Source: Bacteroidetes bacterium 37-13 (GTDB lineage: Bacteria > Bacteroidota > Bacteroidia > Chitinophagales > LD1). Taken from it: a stretch of DNA of 64,000 nt. This document shows positions 26,712-34,750 of the stretch, in pieces. Where the stretch lies: the NCBI GenBank assembly GCA_001897535.1, contig MKTC01000006.1, positions 124,001 to 188,000 of the forward strand, read 5' to 3'. Numbering within the stretch: position 1 is the first letter of the stretch; each line of letters opens with the position of its first letter. Below the pieces are notes generated by a model. That model made no database searches. It was not told where the DNA came from and saw only the letters and a list, made by a program, of their open reading frames with translations. The position numbers were made by a program, and so were the translations under genes.

Positions 26712-27305
26712 ATGAAGGACACTACTTTAACCTTATCACTCAGCATGGCTGAGATACAAGACGAATTACTTCGGAATACTTTTAATAAAGAGAAGCAACG
26801 CCTTTTTCATTTCATAAAAAAGCGCGTTCCAAGCACTGAAGATGCAGAAGATGTACTTCAAGATGTATTTTATGAACTCATAAATTCTTATAGAATGATG
26901 AAACCTGTGGAGCAAGTAGCTTCATGGATGTTTACAGTTGCGCGCAATAAAATTACCGATCGCTTTCGCAAGAAAAAACCTGAAAGTTTAGAAGGTTATT
27001 TTTCGCGTAAAGAAGTTGATGGCGAGCGTTTAGATATTGGTGATTTTTTACCTGCAAACGGCACTTCTGCCGATAGAGAAATGATGCGTAAAGTAATTTC
27101 AGATGCATTGATGACAGCATTGGAAGAGTTGCCCCAAGAACAAAGAGATGTTTTTGTAATGCACGAATTTGAAGACAAAAGTTTTAATGAAATTGCAGAG
27201 ATTACCGGAGTATCGCTCAATACTTTACTGAGCAGAAAAAGATATGCCGTTGTACACCTTCGCAAGCGTTTACAGCATTTATATAACGATGTTTTTACTA
27301 ACTAA
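26712..27305 (+). CDS. RNA polymerase sigma factor, ECF-like sigma-70 family
   Basis: 197 residues. Region 2 is seen as FIKKRVPSTEDAEDVLQDVFYEL ... VASWMFTVARNKITDRFR (about 37-95). Region 4 is ALEELPQEQRDVFVMHEFEDKSFNEIAEITGVSLNTLLSRKRYAVVHLRKRL in pieces (about 135-190), with the helix-turn-helix in the second half. There is no region 1.1 or 3 domain, as in ECF sigma factors. An internal ATG at 26745 could also start it. The small membrane protein that follows 12 bases later is a candidate partner, but no classical anti-sigma (zinc-finger) domain is seen. Target promoters are unknown. Confidence 0.88.
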   Translation: MKDTTLTLSLSMAEIQDELLRNTFNKEKQRLFHFIKKRVPSTEDAEDVLQDVFYELINSYRMMKPVEQVASWMFTVARNKITDRFRKKKPESLEGYFSRKEVDGERLDIGDFLPANGTSADREMMRKVISDALMTALEELPQEQRDVFVMHEFEDKSFNEIAEITGVSLNTLLSRKRYAVVHLRKRLQHLYNDVFTN

Positions 27306-27317
27306 ACTAAAGTGCAA

Positions 27318-27635
27318 ATGAAATCAATTCAATTAAGGAAAATTATTACATTTATTGTTTTTATGCCAATTGCAGTTGCTCTTTTGGCGTATGTATTTAT
27401 GCTGCTTTGGAACTGGTTAATACCTGCAATTTTTGGTTTAAACACTATTACATTTTGGCAAGGTGCAGGTTTACTACTCTTATCTAAAATTATCTTTAGC
27501 AAGTGGGGCTGCGGCTACCGAAATAAACTAAAATGGAAAATGGAAGAAAAATTTGCTACCATGACTGCCGAGGAAAAAGAATGTTTTAAACAAGAAATGA
27601 GAGAGCGCTGCAAAAAATGGGGCAGTAATTCATAG
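27318..27635 (+). CDS. Small membrane protein downstream of the sigma factor
   Basis: 105 residues from the ATG at 27318 (a GTG at 27312 would add two). Two hydrophobic segments (about 9-35 and 42-60: IVFMPIAVALLAYVFMLLWNWLIP and FWQGAGLLLLSKIIF) are followed by a charged amphipathic tail rich in Glu, Lys and Met (KMEEKFATMTAEEKECFKQ). The gene is tightly linked to the sigma factor, suggesting the pair works together, for example with the tail sensing or holding the sigma factor at the membrane; this is inference only. I know of no assigned function. Confidence 0.72.
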   Translation: MKSIQLRKIITFIVFMPIAVALLAYVFMLLWNWLIPAIFGLNTITFWQGAGLLLLSKIIFSKWGCGYRNKLKWKMEEKFATMTAEEKECFKQEMRERCKKWGSNS

Positions 27636-27664
27636 TTGCTTTTCAGCCATACTACCACAATTAT

Positions 27665-28525
27665 TTACGAATAAAACTGCCGAACCAATTTCACTAAAGT
27701 TTTCACTGCTTCGTTATCACCTTTCCAACCTTTGGTTAAAGCATGTGTATTTACAGCGGTTTTGGCTTCTTCTAAAGAACCGCAATTTTCAAGTTGCGAA
27801 ATAAAAGCACTGCAAATTTGGCTATCTCCATTAAACAATTCTTGCGTAAAGAGTATTCTATTATTAAAATCAATTATAGAAGAAAATGAAGAAGTAGATG
27901 ATATTAAATTATGAAGTTCTTTAACCGGCTCCACAACTGCTTTTTGATTTAAAGAAGTGGCATGATTAGAAGAAAAAGAATCGTTTAACGAAGAACCAAC
28001 AACTACATTTTTAGTATCTTCTTCAGCAGTATTCAAAAAATAAGAGTTGCTATTTTCTATCTTTTCTGTATTTGTCTTTTCTTCAGCAAGTGTTTCCATT
28101 TGTGGTATTTCAACTTGCTCTTGAACTTCACCCACATTGGCTTTTATAGTTTCTTGCTCATTTTTTTTTGCCTCTTCCAATTCCTTTTGTAGGCTTGCAA
28201 CCAATTCTTCTAAAGAATTTTCTTTTGCTTCCTGCTGAACTATTTCTGCCTCATTCACAGCAGTGGCAACTGTTGCAGCAACTCCTTCTTTTTCTACCAA
28301 AGTTTCATTTGTTGCAACTGTTTTCTGCTGAACAAAATCCTCTCTCTCTTCTGCATTATTGGATAAAGAAGTTGTTTTATCAGGCTCAACTTCTTGTAAC
28401 AAACGATAGAGTTCTCTCACATCTTCTAATAAAATATCTTTATCAATTGTAGAAAAAGTTGAAGATTGCAGGGCTTGAATTTTGGTTTTGATAGCTTCTA
28501 TTAAAAATATTATACGGTTGTTCAT
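27665..28525 (-). CDS. Acidic coiled-coil protein of unknown function
   Basis: 286 residues, no signal peptide. The N-terminal 50 residues are helical (LIEAIKTKIQALQSSTFSTI, DVRELYRLLQEVE). Residues about 60-170 are a Glu/Val/Ala/Asn-rich low-complexity stretch. The C-terminal 80 residues form a compact helical domain (DFNNRILFTQELFNGD, ICSAFISQLENCGSLEEAKT, VKTLVKLVRQFYS) of a kind I have seen in other Bacteroidota proteins without a function. Divergent from thymidine kinase with 53 bases between starts; the strand opposite the low-complexity part also carries long open frames that I regard as shadows. Confidence 0.72.
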   Translation of the reverse strand: MNNRIIFLIEAIKTKIQALQSSTFSTIDKDILLEDVRELYRLLQEVEPDKTTSLSNNAEEREDFVQQKTVATNETLVEKEGVAATVATAVNEAEIVQQEAKENSLEELVASLQKELEEAKKNEQETIKANVGEVQEQVEIPQMETLAEEKTNTEKIENSNSYFLNTAEEDTKNVVVGSSLNDSFSSNHATSLNQKAVVEPVKELHNLISSTSSFSSIIDFNNRILFTQELFNGDSQICSAFISQLENCGSLEEAKTAVNTHALTKGWKGDNEAVKTLVKLVRQFYS

Positions 28526-28578
28526 ACATTCGCAAAATTGAATAAGAAATTGACTAACGCAAAGATAAATTTAAAAGT

Positions 28579-29154
28579 ATGTTTATAGAGCCGATTTCGC
28601 AGCCGCATAACAAAGGTTGGATAGAAGTGGTGTGTGGCAGCATGTTTTCGGGCAAAACCGAAGAACTTATAAGGCGGCTTAAACGCGCTCAAATAGCAAA
28701 AAAGAAAGTTGAAATATTTAAACCGGCAATTGATACGCGCTACCATGATACCGATGTGGTAAGCCACAACAATAATTCTATTCGCTCCACTCCGGTTGAA
28801 AATTCTCAAAGTATTTTACTGCTTGTAGGCGATAATGAAGTTGTGGGAATTGATGAAGCTCAATTTTTAGACAATTCACTTCCGGAGGTTTGCGAACAGC
28901 TTGCCAAACGTGGCATACGAGTAATTATTGCTGGTTTAGACATGGACTTTGAAGGCAAGCCTTTTGGTCCAATTCCTAATTTACTTTCTATTGCCGACCA
29001 TATTACAAAAGTGCAAGCTATTTGTGTGCAATGTGGCGATATTGCTCATTTTAGCTATCGTTTACACGCTTCGGAAGCAAAGGTTCTTTTAGGAGAAAAA
29101 GATTTATACGAACCGCGTTGCAGAAGTTGTTACTACAAAGGGAAAAATGTTTAA
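28579..29154 (+). CDS. tdk: Thymidine kinase
   Basis: 191 residues, the usual type II thymidine kinase length. The P-loop is GSMFSGKT (about 16-23), the Mg/catalytic segment [10 protein letters not shown], and the lasso/zinc site is made by two CxxC pairs (CVQC about 151-154 and CRSC about 185-188). [10 protein letters not shown] and the thymidine-binding SYRLHA region are also conserved. It phosphorylates thymidine to dTMP for DNA-precursor salvage. Confidence 0.96.
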   Translation: MFIEPISQPHNKGWIEVVCGSMFSGKTEELIRRLKRAQIAKKKVEIFKPAIDTRYHDTDVVSHNNNSIRSTPVENSQSILLLVGDNEVVGIDEAQFLDNSLPEVCEQLAKRGIRVIIAGLDMDFEGKPFGPIPNLLSIADHITKVQAICVQCGDIAHFSYRLHASEAKVLLGEKDLYEPRCRSCYYKGKNV

Positions 29155-29161
29155 AAAACGC

Positions 29162-30418
29162 CTAAACTTCAAAATTTAATTTGTAATATTCCTTATTCAA
29201 AATATAGTGAACTGCTAACCAAACCATGCAAGTAATTCCTGCAACAAGTGAAGATAAAAGCATTATACCAAACCAATCAACATACCAATACCAATAGAAT
29301 GTATTTAGGCTCAAAAGCACTACTGCGAGTCTGAAATATTCAGCAATCCAAATCCATTTTTTTTGCTCAAAAATACCTCCAATAATTAGCATAGAAGTAA
29401 AGATTACACTTGCAAAAGCACACTTATAAAAAGTAGAAATAGTATCGAAGTGATACATAAAAGCTACCGAGCCCAACAGCGCAACCACAAACTGTATTGC
29501 GGCATACCACCGCAAATTTGTATGAACATCGCTATCGTATTTTACAAAATTTTCTTTCCCTTTTTCCATTGCGGAATTATTTGCAATCACATTTTCTGGC
29601 AACCAGCCCGGGCGAGCAAAAAGGAGTTTAAATTTATCTTTAAAAGCACTAAAACTCTTAGAAATATTCCATAGCTCCACATAGTAGTGAATATTTGCCC
29701 AAATAGGATTCCAACTTTTAAGTTGGGTAGTAATTCCATAAGTAATTTCAAATTGTGCTTCTTCTTGTTTAAATGTGCCAAACATTCTATCCCAAACAAT
29801 AAAAATACCGCCATAGTTTTTATCTAAATATTGTGCATTACTGGAATGGTGTACTCTGTGATGCGATGGCGTGTTTAAAACATATTCCAAAAACTTAGGC
29901 AGGCGATTAACCAATTTGGTATGAATCCAAAACTGACCTATGGTTTGAATGGCAGCCGCAGCACCAAATACCAACGGAGGAAAGCCCAACAACGGCAATG
30001 GTAAAAACAAGAAAAATGCCAGTAGATTATGAAACCATGATTGGCGCAATGCTACACTCAAATTATATTCTTCGCTTTGGTGGTGAACCACGTGTGCGCC
30101 CCAAAACAAATTTACTTCGTGCCCCCAGCGATGTGCCCAATAAAAAACAAAATCATATAGCACTACACAAAGTAAAATGCTCCACCAAGTTGAAGGAATT
30201 TCAAACACCCTAAAATTGCTATAAATAAGAATAAACAAACCAAACAAAAATGCTTTATTGAAAAGATTACAAACCTGCTGACCAATACCAACAAGTAAAT
30301 TATTCACCGTATCATTTAATCTGTAAAGTTTAATGTTTTTGCGCTTTCCAAGCAAATACTCTAACACTAAACTTAATAAAAAAAAGGGAATGGCGATTAA
30401 AATATAAGCAGGCTGCAT
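29162..30418 (-). CDS. Sterol desaturase / fatty acid hydroxylase family membrane protein
   Basis: 418 residues, with about four transmembrane segments around the di-iron histidine boxes HRWGH, HVVHH and HRVHH (all in the first 200 residues), then a soluble loop and three further hydrophobic segments at the C-terminus. The fold and long C-terminal membrane part resemble the alkylglycerol-monooxygenase-like branch more than the short carotenoid hydroxylases. Such enzymes hydroxylate or desaturate lipids with O2. The lipid acted on here is unknown. Its stop is seven bases from that of convergent tdk. Confidence 0.85.
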   Translation of the reverse strand: MQPAYILIAIPFFLLSLVLEYLLGKRKNIKLYRLNDTVNNLLVGIGQQVCNLFNKAFLFGLFILIYSNFRVFEIPSTWWSILLCVVLYDFVFYWAHRWGHEVNLFWGAHVVHHQSEEYNLSVALRQSWFHNLLAFFLFLPLPLLGFPPLVFGAAAAIQTIGQFWIHTKLVNRLPKFLEYVLNTPSHHRVHHSSNAQYLDKNYGGIFIVWDRMFGTFKQEEAQFEITYGITTQLKSWNPIWANIHYYVELWNISKSFSAFKDKFKLLFARPGWLPENVIANNSAMEKGKENFVKYDSDVHTNLRWYAAIQFVVALLGSVAFMYHFDTISTFYKCAFASVIFTSMLIIGGIFEQKKWIWIAEYFRLAVVLLSLNTFYWYWYVDWFGIMLLSSLVAGITCMVWLAVHYILNKEYYKLNFEV

Positions 30419-30729
30419 TTTCTTAATTTTTCACTATTGCTAAATAATTTTCTGAACCCCTCGAAAGTATGCACAAAATATTTTGAAACAAACTACTCTT
30501 CCATTTTCTTTAGATTTTTTTTGTATAGCTCAATCTATAAAATTGTTTTCTAAAAATAATACCGAAAGGATATCCGTAATAGACCAATAAAATTGATCTA
30601 AACGGCTATCATCCCGATAGCTATCGGGAGTATTATACTGCAAAATTTTCACCTATTTTAAAAATCATTTTCGTATAAGATAGCAATCGTATTGAAATAC
30701 ACTTATTTTCGCGCCTCATTTTTTTATAC
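30419..30729. other. Gene-free stretch of 311 bases with an 18-bp palindrome
   Basis: Lies between the 5' ends of two divergent genes (desaturase family and GNAT). No credible small gene is seen. It holds one perfect palindrome (30612-30629), and just before the GNAT gene a weak TAnnTTTG-like sequence (TATTTTCG). Otherwise AT-rich. Confidence 0.6.
30612..30629. repeat. Perfect 18-bp palindrome TCCCGATAGCTATCGGGA
   Basis: Every base pairs with its mirror position around the AGCT centre. It is seen only once in this window by eye. The core CCCGATAGCTATCGGG is one I recall as frequent between genes in Bacteroidota genomes. It could be an RNA hairpin, a protein-binding site or a dispersed palindromic element. 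Confidence 0.7.
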
Positions 30730-31215
30730 ATGGATATTAAAATTAGAAAAGCTAATCCTAACGATGTACCGGCCATGTTGCAGCTTGTGAAAGAGTTGGC
30801 AGAATTTGAACGCGAACCGGAAGCAGTAATAAACACCGAAGCTATGATGCTTGAAGATGGCTTTGGCAAAAATTCAATTTACAGCGCTTTTGTTGCCGAA
30901 CTAAATACTAAAATTTTAGGTATTGCACTTTACTACACGGCATATTCCACTTGGAAAGGGAAAATACTTTACTTAGATGATATTGTGGTTACAGAAAAAC
31001 AAAGACGAAGCGGCATTGGCAAAAAACTAATTGATGCTGTTTTAAGAGAAGCAAATACACTTGGAGTGAACCAAATTCGCTGGCAAGTATTGGAGTGGAA
31101 CACGCCTGCCATAGCATTTTACAAAACACTTGGAGTGGAACTTGATCCACAATGGATAAACTGCCGCATGAGCAAAGAGCAAATTCAAAATTATGTTGAT
31201 AGCGCTCACTTTTAA
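30730..31215 (+). CDS. GNAT-family N-acetyltransferase (diamine acetyltransferase-like)
   Basis: 161 residues forming one GNAT domain. The N-terminus IKIRKANPNDVPAMLQLV, the motif A region LYLDDIVVTEKQRRSGIGKKL (acetyl-CoA pyrophosphate loop QRRSGIG) and WNTPAIAFYKTLGV are clear. YYTAYSTWKGK and the LDDIVV strand resemble spermidine/spermine or thialysine acetyltransferases. Substrate not proven. It heads a plus-strand run with aspartate kinase (42-base gap) and uvrB. Confidence 0.87.
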   Translation: MDIKIRKANPNDVPAMLQLVKELAEFEREPEAVINTEAMMLEDGFGKNSIYSAFVAELNTKILGIALYYTAYSTWKGKILYLDDIVVTEKQRRSGIGKKLIDAVLREANTLGVNQIRWQVLEWNTPAIAFYKTLGVELDPQWINCRMSKEQIQNYVDSAHF

Positions 31216-31257
31216 AATTAAATTATATTACTCAACCATATTTTATACTATTAAAAA

Positions 31258-32523
31258 ATGAATGTTTACAAATTTGGAGGTGCTTCGGTAAAAGATGCAC
31301 ATGCCGTAAAAAATGTAATTAAAATTTTAGGCGAAAACAGCGGCAACAATAAAGTTGTGGTAATTTCTGCAATGGGAAAAACAACTAACGATTTAGAAGC
31401 AGTAATCAACAGCTACTATGCCGAAAATACAGATTGGAGCAACTTGCTGAACGTTGTTTTTACAAAACATCAAACAATTATTGCAGAACTTTTTGGCACT
31501 GAAAATACAGATACCGAAACCGCAGTAAAACATATCATTGATAAAACAGCAGATTTTTTAACTCAAAACAGTTCTCGCAATTACAATTTTATTTACGACC
31601 AAGTGGTGAGCATTGGCGAGTATATTTCAACCACAATTGTGAGCTATTACGCCAACAAAATGGGCTTGAATAATACTTTGTTAGATGCCAAACAATGTAT
31701 ATTTACAGATAATGCTTACACAGAAGGGAAAATTGATTGGCGCAAAACCGAAAAAGAATTACCCGAAGCAGTAGCACCATTGCTAAAAAATGGATTTGTA
31801 ATTACACAAGGTTTTGTAGGCTGCACTCCCGAAAATTTTACTACAACTTTAGGTAGAGAAGGCTCCGATTACACCGCAGCTATTTTTTCCTATGCCTTAA
31901 ATGCCGAGCGCATGACTGTGTGGAAAGATGTGGAAGGCATAATGAATGCAGACCCAAAAGAGTTTCCTGAAGCACAGTTTATAAGCGAACTTTCGTATCA
32001 CGAAGCCATAGAAATGACTTATTACGGAGCAAGCGTAATTCACCCAAAAACTATTAAACCAATACAGAATAAAAATATTCCTTTAGAGGTTCGTTCATTT
32101 GTAAATTCTGCCAAGCGCGGCTCTGTAATTAGTGCAAATGCTAACAGCAATTTTCTTCCTCCAATAATTATTAAAAAGAAAGAACAAGTGCTGCTTTCCT
32201 TTACGGTAAAAGACTTCTCGTTTATTGCCGAAGATCATTTGAGTATTTTGTTTTCTAAATTTGCAGAACATCGCTTGCGCATAAACATGATGCAAAATCA
32301 AGCGATTAGTTTTAGCGTTGCAGTAGATTTTAAACGCGAAAAAATTGACCATGTAATTGATGAACTTGCTCAAGATTTTTCAATAAACAGAATTGAGAAA
32401 CTTACACTTTTAACCATCCGTCATTACAACGAAGGAATTGTAAATAAACTTACGAGTGGAAAAGATATTTTGCTGCGCCAAATTTCGCGCACTAATTTAC
32501 AAGTGCTTTTGCGCGAAGTATAA
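31258..32523 (+). CDS. lysC: Aspartate kinase (monofunctional)
   Basis: 421 residues. The kinase domain opens with VYKFGGASVKDA, has VISAMGKTTNDL, SIGEYISTTIVS, GFVGCTPENFTTTLGREGSDYTAA and ERMTVWKDVEGIMNADPK, and Y-GASVIHPKTI near 265. The last 120 residues form the ACT region (VLLSFTVKDFSFIAEDHLS), the usual site for lysine or threonine feedback. It phosphorylates aspartate at the start of lysine, threonine and methionine synthesis. There is no homoserine dehydrogenase fusion. It sits 14 bases before uvrB. Confidence 0.93.
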   Translation: MNVYKFGGASVKDAHAVKNVIKILGENSGNNKVVVISAMGKTTNDLEAVINSYYAENTDWSNLLNVVFTKHQTIIAELFGTENTDTETAVKHIIDKTADFLTQNSSRNYNFIYDQVVSIGEYISTTIVSYYANKMGLNNTLLDAKQCIFTDNAYTEGKIDWRKTEKELPEAVAPLLKNGFVITQGFVGCTPENFTTTLGREGSDYTAAIFSYALNAERMTVWKDVEGIMNADPKEFPEAQFISELSYHEAIEMTYYGASVIHPKTIKPIQNKNIPLEVRSFVNSAKRGSVISANANSNFLPPIIIKKKEQVLLSFTVKDFSFIAEDHLSILFSKFAEHRLRINMMQNQAISFSVAVDFKREKIDHVIDELAQDFSINRIEKLTLLTIRHYNEGIVNKLTSGKDILLRQISRTNLQVLLREV

Positions 32524-32537
32524 AAACAAACAGCCCA

Positions 32538-34571
32538 ATGGAATTTAAACTGCATACAAAATACCAACCCGGTGGCGATCAACCACAAGCTATTGCACAG
32601 CTTACCGAAGGTGTAGTTGCAGGTGAAAAAAACCAAGTGCTGTTGGGCGTAACCGGTTCAGGAAAAACTTTCACCATGGCAAACGTAATTGCCAATGTAA
32701 ATAGACCCACGCTTATTCTTTCGCACAACAAAACTTTAGTGAGCCAACTTTACGGAGAGTTCAAGCAATTTTTTCCTGAAAATGCAGTTGAATATTTTGT
32801 TTCATACTACGATTATTATCAGCCTGAAGCCTATATTCCATCGAGCGATGTATTTATAGAAAAAGACCTTTCTATAAATGAAGAAATAGAAAAATTACGT
32901 TTAAGCACTACCGCTTCTCTCCTATCAGGAAGGCGCGATATTATTGTGGTTGCATCTGTTAGTTGCATTTATGGAATGGGCAATCCAATAGATTTCGAGA
33001 GTGGAATTGTGCGCATACACGAGGGATTAAAAATTTCGCGCAATGCTTTTCTTCACCTTTTGGTGAATGCACTTTATTCGCGCAGCGATACAGAGTTAAA
33101 ACGCGGAACTTTTCGCGTAAAAGGCGATACCGTAGAAATTGTTTTACCTTATGCCGATTATGCGTACCGCATCACCTTTTTTGGTGATGATGTAGAAATG
33201 GTTGAAAGTTTCAGCCCCACAACAGGAAGAACTTTAGGGCGACCTGCAAACGTTGCCATATTTCCGGCAAATATGTATGTAACCTCTCGCGATTTACTTA
33301 AACAAGTTTTAGATGAAATAAAACTTGACTTAGAGGCACAAGTAAAATATTACAAGGAAATTGGTAAACATATTGAAGCCGCACGGTTAAAAGAGCGTGT
33401 AGAATTTGATATGGAAATGATGCGGGAATTAGGTTATTGCAGCGGCATAGAAAATTATTCGCGCTATTTAGATAGGCGTGTTTCCGGCACTCGTCCTTAC
33501 TGTTTACTCGATTATTTTCCGGAAGATTTTTTATTGATTGTTGATGAAAGCCACGTTACCATTCCGCAAATTCGCGGTATGAGCGGTGGAGACAAGCAGC
33601 GCAAACTTACTTTGGTAGAACACGGCTTTCGCCTTCCTTCGGCAATGGATAATCGCCCGCTTAATTTTGGAGAATTTCAAGTAATGGTGAACCAAATAAT
33701 TTATGTGAGCGCCACTCCAAGCGATTATGAACTGGAGCAAACCGGAGGTGTTTTGGTGGAACAAGTAGTTCGCCCAACCGGCTTATTGGATCCACCAATT
33801 GAAGTTCGCCCGAGTTTGAACCAAATGGACGATTTGATGGATGAAATAAACAAACGTGTAAAAGCACAGGAGCGCGTTTTAGTAACCACAATCACCAAGC
33901 GAATGGCAGAAGAACTCACCAAATTCTTGAGCCGATTTGGAATCAATTGCCGCTATATTCATAGCGAAGTAGATACTTTAGATAGAATAGAAATTATTCG
34001 CGATTTGCGCTTAGGAAAGTTTGATGTTTTAATTGGTGTGAACCTTTTGCGCGAAGGTTTAGACCTGCCCGAAGTATCGCTTGTGGCAATTTTAGATGCT
34101 GATAAAGAAGGCTTTTTACGCAACAAACGTTCGTTGATACAAACTGCCGGAAGAGCCGCCCGAAACGCCAATGGATTAGTAATTATGTATGCCGATTCCA
34201 TTACCGAAAGCATGAAACTAACCATTGATGAAACCGAGCGCAGAAGAGAAAAGCAAATTGCCTACAATGAGCTACATGGAATTACACCGGAAACAGTATT
34301 TAAGAGCAAAGAAGAAATATTGAAACAAACCGGAGTATTGGATATTCGCAGAGATCCAATTACATATATTGAAGAAGAAGATGCCAAACCAAATATAGCA
34401 GCAGAGCCGGTTGTACAGTCAATGAATAAAGACCAACTGCTAAAATCTATTGAAGCTACAAAAGATAAAATGTTGCAAGCTGCTAAGGATACAGACTTTC
34501 TACAAGCAGCAAAACTCCGCGATGAAATGCTTGCTATGCAACAATTTTTAAAGGAAAAATACGGAGAGTAA
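32538..34571 (+). CDS. uvrB: Excinuclease ABC subunit B
   Basis: 677 residues, full length. Walker A GVTGSGKTFT (about 38-47), the beta-hairpin YYDYYQPEAYIP (about 92-103), DESHVT (Walker B, about 335-340), helicase motifs GINCRYIHSEVDTLDR, IGVNLLREGLDLPEV and QTAGRAARN, and a C-terminal UVR motif (MLQAAKDTDFLQAAKLRDEM) that binds UvrC. It verifies DNA damage handed over by UvrA in nucleotide excision repair. Last gene of the GNAT-lysC-uvrB run; no LexA-type box was recognised upstream. Confidence 0.97.
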   Translation: MEFKLHTKYQPGGDQPQAIAQLTEGVVAGEKNQVLLGVTGSGKTFTMANVIANVNRPTLILSHNKTLVSQLYGEFKQFFPENAVEYFVSYYDYYQPEAYIPSSDVFIEKDLSINEEIEKLRLSTTASLLSGRRDIIVVASVSCIYGMGNPIDFESGIVRIHEGLKISRNAFLHLLVNALYSRSDTELKRGTFRVKGDTVEIVLPYADYAYRITFFGDDVEMVESFSPTTGRTLGRPANVAIFPANMYVTSRDLLKQVLDEIKLDLEAQVKYYKEIGKHIEAARLKERVEFDMEMMRELGYCSGIENYSRYLDRRVSGTRPYCLLDYFPEDFLLIVDESHVTIPQIRGMSGGDKQRKLTLVEHGFRLPSAMDNRPLNFGEFQVMVNQIIYVSATPSDYELEQTGGVLVEQVVRPTGLLDPPIEVRPSLNQMDDLMDEINKRVKAQERVLVTTITKRMAEELTKFLSRFGINCRYIHSEVDTLDRIEIIRDLRLGKFDVLIGVNLLREGLDLPEVSLVAILDADKEGFLRNKRSLIQTAGRAARNANGLVIMYADSITESMKLTIDETERRREKQIAYNELHGITPETVFKSKEEILKQTGVLDIRRDPITYIEEEDAKPNIAAEPVVQSMNKDQLLKSIEATKDKMLQAAKDTDFLQAAKLRDEMLAMQQFLKEKYGE

Positions 34572-34750
34572 TTCTCCTGAAAATAGAATTATTATTACAG
34601 TACAAAGCAAGCACAAAGAATTACAAGCCATTAGTCCAAGCAATATTTCGTGATTTTTTTCGCTAAAAAATAAAAAACTTCAGTTCTCGTTTTGGAAGTT
34701 GTCTCTACTCTTACGAAAATTGTATTACGAAAACTTTTAAACACTAATAA

